Below are positions 40,979 to 47,501 of a stretch of 47,501 nt of DNA, piece after piece (positions within the stretch are counted from its first letter, which is position 1; each line of letters begins with the position of its first letter). A program made the translations under genes and the position numbers. Source of the stretch: an uncultured Rhodospirillales bacterium. Its GTDB lineage: Bacteria > Pseudomonadota > Alphaproteobacteria > Acetobacterales > Acetobacteraceae. The notes below the pieces were generated by a model. It had not been told where the DNA came from. It ran no database searches and was given only the letters and a program-made list of their open reading frames with translations. Location: positions 1-47,501 of the forward strand of contig CAIYCW010000085.1 of NCBI GenBank assembly GCA_903924855.1, given 5' to 3'.

Positions 40979-41854
40979 TCATATCTTCCCGAACAGGCCG
41001 CGGGGGCGGAACATGAGGACGGCGAGGTAGATGGCGAACATGCCGACCTGTTTGAGGGAGGGTTCCAGCAGCTGGGCGGTGATGGCCTCGACCTCGCCGA
41101 TCAGCAGGCCGGCGCCGAGGGCGCCGAGCAGGGAGCCGAAGCCGCCGAGGGCCACTGTCACATAGGCGATGAGGGCGAAATTCGCGCCGACATTGGGGGA
41201 GACGTAGTAGAAGCCGGCCAGCATGACGCCGGCAACGCCCACGGTTGCCGCTCCCAGGCCCCAGCCGAGTGCGAAGATGCGGTCGCGGTCGATGCCGATG
41301 AGTGCGACCGCCTCGCGGTCCTCGCGGGTGGCCTCCAGCGCGCGGCCGAATTCGGTGCGGCCGATCAGCAGCAGGCCCGCGAAGGCGAGCAGGCAGACCA
41401 GCGAGGCGGCAAGCTGCGGCAGGGGCAGATAGATGCCGGCGAGATTCCAGGTGCGCCCGCCGAGCCATGTTCCGGTGATGGAGCGGAACTCGCCGCCGAA
41501 GATCATCTGGGCGAGGCCGCGGATGAAGATGGCAAGGCCGAAGGTTGCGAAGATCTGCACCATGCCCTTGTTGAAGCGCACCGCCAAAGCGCGGGCGATC
41601 AGCAGGCGGTAGATCGCCATGCCGAGGCCGAACAGCAGGGCGGCCACCAGCGGCAGCAGGATGAACGGGTCGAGCCCGCTTGCCTGCCACAGGCTGAAGA
41701 CGGCGTACATGGCGATCATCATCAGCTCGCCATGGGCGAAGTTGACCACGTCCATCAGGCCGAAGATCAGGCTGAGGCCGGCGGCCACCAGAGCGTAGAT
41801 GAGCCCCATGAGCAGGCCGCTTGCGGCGACCTGCAGCATGGCATCAAGGGACAT
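40979..41854 (-). CDS. livH: branched-chain amino acid ABC transporter permease LivH
   Basis: Inner-membrane permease of 291 residues. Typical LivH start GLIYALVAAGLSLIFGLMDVVNFAHGELMM and a later EATREDREAVALIGIDRDRI (EAA loop contacting the ATPases). ATG 41854 is 6 nt after the livK stop. It belongs to the livK-H-M-G-F transcript. Confidence 0.94.
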   Translation of the reverse strand: MSLDAMLQVAASGLLMGLIYALVAAGLSLIFGLMDVVNFAHGELMMIAMYAVFSLWQASGLDPFILLPLVAALLFGLGMAIYRLLIARALAVRFNKGMVQIFATFGLAIFIRGLAQMIFGGEFRSITGTWLGGRTWNLAGIYLPLPQLAASLVCLLAFAGLLLIGRTEFGRALEATREDREAVALIGIDRDRIFALGWGLGAATVGVAGVMLAGFYYVSPNVGANFALIAYVTVALGGFGSLLGALGAGLLIGEVEAITAQLLEPSLKQVGMFAIYLAVLMFRPRGLFGKI

Positions 41855-41860
41855 CGGGGC

Positions 41861-43099
41861 TTACTGGCCGACGTTCCACACCGGGTCCATCACCGCCACG
41901 TCGAACGGCCAGATCGTGTGGTAGACGCCGCCCTTGACCTGCTGGATGACCGGGGTGCCGAGCGTGTTCTGCCCGGTTTCGTCGAACTTCACGCCGGCCC
42001 AGGGCATGATGGTGTCCGAGCCCTTGATGTTGGTTTCGGTGAGCGCCTTGCGGATGTCCTCGGGCTTGGCGGAGCCGGCGCGGTTGATGGCGTCGGCCAG
42101 GACGGCAAGGGCTGTCACGTCACGCGAGGTGTTGTCGTTGAGGTCCTTGTTGTTCTTGGCCTTGTAGAGCGCGTTCACCGGGGCGATGGCGGGGCGGGAT
42201 TTGGTGGCATCGAGGGCGAAGGAGGAGCGGCTCATCGCACCTTCGGCCAGATCGCCGGCGCCGGTGAGGAAGGCCTGCTCCTGGAAGCCGGCCGCCTGGG
42301 CCATGATGGCCTTGGGTTTGTAGCCGATCTCGGCCATTGCCTTGAGGATCAGGATGGCATCCGAGGTGTAGGAGGAGGGCAGGATGACATCCGCGTTGGC
42401 GGCTTTGAGCTTTTGCGCCTCGGCCGAGAGCGAGGGCGAGTTGGCGCGGTATTTGACGTCTGCCGCCACGTCGATCTTCTGATCGGCGGCCAGCTTGCGC
42501 TGCACGTTGGAGCTGTCCGAGCCGAAGATGCTGTCTTCGTAGAACAGCGCCACGGACTTCACCTTGTGGCCGGTCTTCTGGCCGATCTCGGTGAAGAAGT
42601 TGAACATGGCGGCCGAGAACATCTCGTCATGCGGGCTGGTGCGGAAGAACCATTTCAGGCCGCGCTGGTTGAGGCTGGGCGAGGAATTGTCCGCCGACAT
42701 GTAGGGCACCTCGTAGCGCTCGGTGACCTGGCTGATGGTGGCGGCGGTGGCGGAGGTGTAGCTGCCGATGATGGCGATGGCATGTTCCTGGGTGATCAGG
42801 CGCTCGGCCTCGGCGCGGGCCTTTTGCGGGTCGTTCTGGCTGTCGGCGAAGATCAGCTTGATCTTGGCGCCGCCGAGCTTGTCGAGACCGCCGCCCTTGC
42901 CCATCACCATCGGGATGGCGGCATGGGTGGTGTTGATGATGTCGGCCTCGACCTCGTAGGCGGCCTTGGCGTCGAGCCCGACCTGGGCGGCGTTACCGGT
43001 CAGCGGGTAGATGGCGCCGATGACGATGTCTTCAGCGCGGGCGTGAGCGGTGGCCAGCGCCGTGGCTGCGACTGTTGCGACCAATATCAGACGCTTCAT
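41861..43099 (-). CDS. livK: branched-chain amino acid ABC transporter, periplasmic binding protein
   Basis: Secreted type I binding protein of 412 residues. Signal peptide MKRLILVATVAATALATAHARAE precedes IVIGAIYPLTGNAAQVG. Ligand-binding segments GSYTSATAATISQ, MSADNSSPSLNQRG and LPSSYTSDAILILKAM follow. ATG 43099 has AGAAGGA 9 nt upstream. The actual ligand may be a branched-chain amino acid, amide or similar. The channel-fusion protein at 10775 carries a domain of the same superfamily. Confidence 0.92.
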   Translation of the reverse strand: MKRLILVATVAATALATAHARAEDIVIGAIYPLTGNAAQVGLDAKAAYEVEADIINTTHAAIPMVMGKGGGLDKLGGAKIKLIFADSQNDPQKARAEAERLITQEHAIAIIGSYTSATAATISQVTERYEVPYMSADNSSPSLNQRGLKWFFRTSPHDEMFSAAMFNFFTEIGQKTGHKVKSVALFYEDSIFGSDSSNVQRKLAADQKIDVAADVKYRANSPSLSAEAQKLKAANADVILPSSYTSDAILILKAMAEIGYKPKAIMAQAAGFQEQAFLTGAGDLAEGAMSRSSFALDATKSRPAIAPVNALYKAKNNKDLNDNTSRDVTALAVLADAINRAGSAKPEDIRKALTETNIKGSDTIMPWAGVKFDETGQNTLGTPVIQQVKGGVYHTIWPFDVAVMDPVWNVGQ

Positions 43100-43193
43100 G
43101 GGGCAATTCCTTCTGCTGGGATCAATGCTAGCACGCGCCATGCCATGGCGTCGGGGCCAGCATGCACCACACACGCAGCTTCGCAAGATGCGA

Positions 43194-43994
43194 TCAGGAA
43201 CCGATTTTGAGGGTGGAGACCAGTCCGCGCAGGCAGGCGAGCACGGAGAGGGCGGTGAGCTTGCCGGTGCGGGGGTTGGCCTCGCTCGGCACGTTCTCGA
43301 CCGTCATGGACAGGCGGGCGGCGTCTGCCTCGACATGGATGGTGTGGATGTTGCGATCGACGCCAGGGTCGCACCAGATTCGCACCTGGGTGCGCATGGG
43401 GCCGATACCGGCCAGGGCGAGGGCCGCGGCCACGTTGACGTTGGCGGGGAAGCCTGCCGCCGCGTCCAGCGCGTTGCCTTCGAAGATGATGGTGGGGGTG
43501 GTGATGGCCATCACGTCGATGGAGTTGCGCTCGAGATAGGGGGCACCCACCAGGCCCCGGGGGGCCTTGCGGGTTTCGATGGTGACGGATGTCACCTGCC
43601 CTTCACAGCAGGCGCGCACCGCATCCAACCCCAGCAGGGCGCCGGTGGGGGCGATGATGCGGGCCCCGGTGGCGCGGGCGCGCTCGATGAGGGCTGCACG
43701 GGTGAGGAGTTGGCCGACCGAGCTTGGCACGAAGATGCGCCCGGCCTCGATGGCGGGGATGGCGATCTGGTCGAAGATAGCGGCGGGTGCCGCCTCGACC
43801 ACGATGGAGGCGTTGGCGAGGCCTGCGAGATCGGTGATGTCGGGTTTGGTGGTGAAGCCCGCGAGATTGGCGCGTGCCTTGTCGTGGTCGCGGGTGGCGA
43901 TGGCCACCAGCTTCAGCCCGTCCACCCCGGCATCGAGCCTGCGGGCGAGGTCCAGGCCGATGGCGCCAAGCCCTGCTATTCCAACGGTCAGCAT
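43194..43994 (-). CDS. nadX: aspartate dehydrogenase
   Basis: Cytoplasmic NAD(P)-dependent oxidation of aspartate to iminoaspartate, feeding NAD synthesis. It has 266 residues. The N-terminal nucleotide fold is GIAGLGAIGLDLAR. The DUF108 catalytic part has APTGALLGLDAV, NVNVAAALALAGIG and a conserved His region (TIHVEAD). ATG 43994 is preceded by GGGGAGAG. That ribosome site starts right after the tRNA-His CCA, so the tRNA serves as the mRNA leader. nadA/nadC are not in view. The nad role is inferred from family. Confidence 0.85.
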   Translation of the reverse strand: MLTVGIAGLGAIGLDLARRLDAGVDGLKLVAIATRDHDKARANLAGFTTKPDITDLAGLANASIVVEAAPAAIFDQIAIPAIEAGRIFVPSSVGQLLTRAALIERARATGARIIAPTGALLGLDAVRACCEGQVTSVTIETRKAPRGLVGAPYLERNSIDVMAITTPTIIFEGNALDAAAGFPANVNVAAALALAGIGPMRTQVRIWCDPGVDRNIHTIHVEADAARLSMTVENVPSEANPRTGKLTALSVLACLRGLVSTLKIGS

Positions 43995-44007
43995 CGCAAC
44001 TCTCCCC

Positions 44008-44084
44008 TGGGGCGATCTACGGGGCTCGAACCCGTGACATCCAAGACCACAACCTGGCGCTCTACCAACTGAGCTAAGACCGCC
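44008..44084 (-). tRNA. tRNA-His (anticodon GTG)
   Basis: A cloverleaf with acceptor GCGGTCT/AGATCGC, an encoded G at position -1 and C73, then encoded CCA. D-arm GCTC/GAGC, anticodon arm CCAGG-TTGTGGT-CTTGG (anticodon GTG), T-arm ACGGG-TTCGAGC-CCCGT. Seventeen nt after the aminotransferase gene and 13 nt before the nadX ATG, all on one strand. Confidence 0.96.
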
Positions 44085-44101
44085 GCCGAGGGGAGCGCTT
44101 C

Positions 44102-45301
44102 CTACGCCGAACGGGCGGCCGGCGTCAATTGGCCAGCGCGCGTGGCCGCCACGAAAGCGCCGAGACGGGCGAGGGCTTCGTCCAGCACCTCGAATTTCTT
44201 GCAGAAGGCGAAGCGGGCGTAATGGCGCGGCGCGTCCCCTTCGTAGAAGGCGCTGACCGGGATCGCGGCGACGCGGGCGTGTTCGGTGATGTGGCGGCAG
44301 AAGGCGACATCGTCCATGCCCAGGCCGAGGAAGAAGAAGTCGGCGCTGACGAAATAGCTGCCCTGGGCCGGCAGAACGGCGAAGCCAAGGGCGGTGAGGC
44401 CTTCGGACAGACGGTCGCGCCGGGCGGCGAGGTCGCTGGAGAGGGCCTGGAAGTAGCTGTCATCCTTGGCCAGGCCCAGGGCCACCGCGCGCTGCAGATT
44501 GGGGGCGGAGGTGAAGGTGAGGTTCTGATGCGCCTTGGCCGCGATCTTCACCAGATCGGCCGGGCCGCTGATATAGCCGATCTTCCAGCCGGTGAGCGAG
44601 AAGGTCTTGCCGGCGGAGCCGATGCGCAGGCAGCGCTCGCGCATGCCGGGCAGGCTCATCAGCGGGATGTGCTTCCAGCCATCGAAGGTGAGATGCTCAT
44701 ACACCTCGTCACACACGGCGTAGGTGTCGTGGCGGAGCATCAGCTCGGCGATGAAGGCGAGCTCGGCCGCGGTGAACACCTTGCCGGTGGGGTTCATCGG
44801 CGTGTTGAGCATGATGGCCTTGGTTTTGGGGCCGAAGGCTGCGGCGAGTTCGGCGCGCGGCAGCTCCCATTTCGGCGGCTGCAGGCGGACCAGGCGGGGG
44901 ATGGCGCCGAGCAAGCGGACGACGGGCAGATAGGTGTCGTAGAGCGGCTCGATCAGCACGACCTCATCGCCCGGGTTGAGCAGGGCCATCAGGCTTGCGG
45001 TGATCGCCTCGGTGGCGCCGGAGGTGACGCACACCTCGGTGTTGGGGTCGAGGTCGAGGCCGTAGAAGCGCTTGTTGGCGGCGGCCACTGCCTGGCGCAG
45101 CTCGGGCACGCCGGTGAGCGGGGGGTATTGGTTGCGGTTGTCGAGCAGCGCGTCGGCGGCTGCCTGGACCACGTCCGCCGGGCCTTCGGTGTCCGGGAAG
45201 CCTTGGCCCAGATTGATCGCCCCGTGTTCCACGGCAAGAGCCGACATCACCGTGAAGATGGTGGTTCCGGTGTTGGCCAGCAGGGCGTTGGGTTGCTTCA
45301 T
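44102..45301 (-). CDS. PLP-dependent aminotransferase (YbdL/kynurenine-aminotransferase-like)
   Basis: Class I aminotransferase of 399 residues. LGQGFPDTEGP, NQYPPLTGVPELRQAV, SGATEAITASLMALLNPGDEV, LNTPMNPTGKV, CDEVYEHLTFD and PLP-lysine SAGKTFSLTGWKIGY match the methionine/kynurenine aminotransferase branch (E. coli YbdL). Substrate not sure. ATG 45301 begins MKQPNALLANTGTTIFT. A longer frame to 45541 overlaps the glnB promoter region and is rejected. It is divergent from glnB. Confidence 0.9.
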   Translation of the reverse strand: MKQPNALLANTGTTIFTVMSALAVEHGAINLGQGFPDTEGPADVVQAAADALLDNRNQYPPLTGVPELRQAVAAANKRFYGLDLDPNTEVCVTSGATEAITASLMALLNPGDEVVLIEPLYDTYLPVVRLLGAIPRLVRLQPPKWELPRAELAAAFGPKTKAIMLNTPMNPTGKVFTAAELAFIAELMLRHDTYAVCDEVYEHLTFDGWKHIPLMSLPGMRERCLRIGSAGKTFSLTGWKIGYISGPADLVKIAAKAHQNLTFTSAPNLQRAVALGLAKDDSYFQALSSDLAARRDRLSEGLTALGFAVLPAQGSYFVSADFFFLGLGMDDVAFCRHITEHARVAAIPVSAFYEGDAPRHYARFAFCKKFEVLDEALARLGAFVAATRAGQLTPAARSA

Positions 45302-45452
45302 TCTGGGTTGGTGACCTTTCGGGGGATGGCGTTCTGACGGCTGGGGCCGGCTGCGCAGTATGGCAAAGCGGTACTGCCTCATCAATGAGCACATGGATTG
45401 CTGTGCGAAATGCTGAACGTTTGTGCAAATTGCGCCTATTGCACGGGCGTGA

Positions 45453-45974
<522 letters not shown>

Positions 45975-46013
45975 TCGACATAGGGGTCTCCCCCTCGGGC
46001 GTCTGTTGTGACA

Positions 46014-46038
46014 GGGTGGGCTTCGGTTGAGCCCACCC
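46014..46038 (+). promoter_or_regulatory. hairpin between glnB and glnA
   Basis: GGGTGGGCT and AGCCCACCC form a perfect 9-bp stem with a 7-nt loop, 40 nt after glnB. No U-run follows, so it is likely an attenuator or processing site that changes glnA output relative to glnB, rather than a full terminator. Confidence 0.6.
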
Positions 46039-46170
46039 GAGAGTTTCGGTCCAGGATGTCCTCATCGGTTGGAGGGCATCCGGAGCCGCAGTCGGGGCCG
46101 CGCAAGCGGCCTCATTCTTGGTGGGACCTGGCCAAACGGGTCTCACTTTCTAGCGACAGAGGGTTACACA

Positions 46171-47501
46171 ATGACGTCCGGCGTCGAAAAAGTTCTCGAA
46201 ATGATCAAGGAGCACGGCGTCGAGCTCGTCGACCTGCGCTTCACCGATCCGCGCGGCAAGTGGCAGCACACCGCCCAGCATATCAGCACGATGGACGAGG
46301 ACGCGTTCCGCGACGGGATCATGTTCGACGGGTCCTCGATCGCTGGCTGGAAGGCAATCAACGAGTCCGACATGATCCTGATGCCGGATCCGGAGACCGC
46401 GGTGCTTGACCCGTTCTCGGCCAAGCCGTCGCTGATCCTGTTCTGCGACATCTATGAGCCCTCGACCGGCCAGCGCTATGCGCGCGACCCGCGCAGCACG
46501 GCGAAGAAGGCCGAGGAATATGTGGTCTCGACCGGCGTGGGCGACACCATCTCGGTGGGTGCCGAGGCTGAGTTCTTCGTGTTCGACAGCATCAAGTTCG
46601 GCACGGGTGGCAATTACGGGACCTACAAGATCGACAGCATCGAAGGCCCTGACGCCTCGATGAAGGACTACCCGGAAGGCAATATGGGCCATCGCCCGGG
46701 CGTGAAGGGTGGCTATTTCCCGGTTCCGCCGGTGGACACCGAGTCGGATCTGCGCGCCGAGATGCTGTCGATGATGGGCGAGATGGGCCTGCCGATCGAG
46801 AAGCATCACCACGAGGTGGCGCAGAGCCAGCATGAGCTTGGCTTCAAGTTCGGCTCGCTCACCAAGATGGGCGACCGCATGCAGATCTATAAGTACTGCG
46901 TGCACAACGTGGCCCACAGCTACGGCAAGACCGCGACCTTCATGCCGAAGCCGATCTATGGCGACAACGGCTCGGGCATGCACTCGCATTTCTCGATCTG
47001 GAAGAACGGCACCCCGCTGTTCGCCGGCAACGGTTATGCCGATCTGTCCGAGATGTGCCTGTATTTCATCGGCGGCGTGATCAAGCACGCCAAGGCGGTG
47101 AACGCGTTCACCAACCCGACGACGAACAGCTACAAGCGCCTGATCCCGGGCTTCGAGGCTCCTGTGCTGCTGGCCTATTCGGCTCGCAACCGCTCCGCCT
47201 CGTGCCGCATTCCGTACACCACCAACCCGAAGGCCAAGCGCGTTGAGGTCCGGTTCCCGGATGCTCTGGCGAACCCGTACCTGGCCTATTCGGCGCTGGT
47301 GATGGCGGGCATGGACGGCATTCTGAACAAGATCCATCCGGGCGACCCGATGGACAAGGATCTGTATGACCTGCCGGCCGAAGAGCTGAAGGGGATTCCG
47401 ACCGTCTGTGGCTCGCTGCGCGAAGCCCTGGGCGCGCTGGAAGCCGATCACGACTTCCTGCTGAAGGGCGACGTGTTCAGCAAGGAGCAGATCGAGAGCT
47501 A
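46171..47501 (+). CDS. glnA: glutamine synthetase type I (3' end outside window)
   Basis: Dodecameric ammonia-assimilating enzyme that makes glutamine from glutamate, ammonia and ATP. 443 residues lie in view. ATG 46171 ([16 protein letters not shown]) follows GAGGG. Motifs are [48 protein letters not shown] and [10 protein letters not shown]. The adenylylation Tyr399 is present in [11 protein letters not shown], so activity should be controlled by GlnE. The frame continues past the right end of the window. Confidence 0.97.
   Translation, partial: MTSGVEKVLEMIKEHGVELVDLRFTDPRGKWQHTAQHISTMDEDAFRDGIMFDGSSIAGWKAINESDMILMPDPETAVLDPFSAKPSLILFCDIYEPSTGQRYARDPRSTAKKAEEYVVSTGVGDTISVGAEAEFFVFDSIKFGTGGNYGTYKIDSIEGPDASMKDYPEGNMGHRPGVKGGYFPVPPVDTESDLRAEMLSMMGEMGLPIEKHHHEVAQSQHELGFKFGSLTKMGDRMQIYKYCVHNVAHSYGKTATFMPKPIYGDNGSGMHSHFSIWKNGTPLFAGNGYADLSEMCLYFIGGVIKHAKAVNAFTNPTTNSYKRLIPGFEAPVLLAYSARNRSASCRIPYTTNPKAKRVEVRFPDALANPYLAYSALVMAGMDGILNKIHPGDPMDKDLYDLPAEELKGIPTVCGSLREALGALEADHDFLLKGDVFSKEQIES

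Noticed and set aside
40823..43210. 795-codon open frame opposite the liv genes
   Set aside because: Antisense to four clear liv genes. The translation is low-complexity Gly/Ala/Asp/Gln and fits no family.
45390..45443. NtrC enhancer sites upstream of glnB
   Set aside because: Half-sites are present, but the spacing is 10 bp rather than the usual 7 and one pair is in the reverse order, so no firm call is made.

Overview
The window is GC-rich DNA from an alphaproteobacterium, most likely an acetic-acid-bacterium relative (Acetobacteraceae, Rhodospirillales). This rests on the glnB-glnA pair with a sigma-54 promoter, the class I PHA synthase, the type 2 ArgC, the livKHMGF and alaC-hom order, and the style of the intergenic palindromes. 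Genus cannot be assigned. Most of the window is densely packed housekeeping genes. Short AT-rich patches (about 1800-1900, 13885-14020, 27240-27310, 32080-32470) mark the edges of accessory blocks.

Left part (1-16000): a partial polyamine-type ABC ATPase overlaps an MBL-fold hydrolase. Next comes the most unusual block, three genes joined by short overlaps. They are a TpsB outer-membrane transporter, a 2,335-residue TpsA exoprotein, and a 997-residue membrane protein. TpsA has GLUG-like repeats, five 270-bp tandem MBG-type repeats, a Pro/Ala stretch and a degenerate helical repeat region. The 997-residue protein fuses a type I periplasmic-binding domain, a beta-rich region resembling pentameric ligand-gated channel extracellular domains, and an MscS pore. 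An orphan histidine kinase with a periplasmic sensor follows an AT-rich spacer holding two inverted repeats.

Middle (16000-31500): tRNA-Glu, recJ, glpX, hom, alaC and an OmpA-like lipoprotein run leftward, and phaC runs rightward. Then come a divergent DAACS-type carrier paired with a family 3 solute-binding protein, a small lipoprotein, a gamma-carbonic anhydrase, argC, a lone SPFH protein, a YaiI-family protein and a mini-cupin. Two copies of an 80-87 bp three-stem palindromic element lie downstream of glpX and of the SPFH gene. They differ by paired changes that keep the stems.

Right part (31500-47501): a small secreted protein, then a polysaccharide O-acetylation cassette (MBOAT plus two AlgX/AlgJ-like proteins) without any polymerase, then rpsI-rplM and an NAD-dependent epimerase-like gene. 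A 217-bp imperfect palindrome separates that gene from the livKHMGF branched-chain amino acid transporter. After it come nadX, a tRNA-His placed directly in front of nadX, an aminotransferase, and glnB-glnA with a near-consensus sigma-54 promoter. glnA runs off the right end.

The best candidate for an undescribed system is the tpsB-tpsA-(PBP/LGIC-like/MscS) operon. It would pair a giant surface exoprotein with what looks like a ligand-gated, MscS-based inner-membrane channel.
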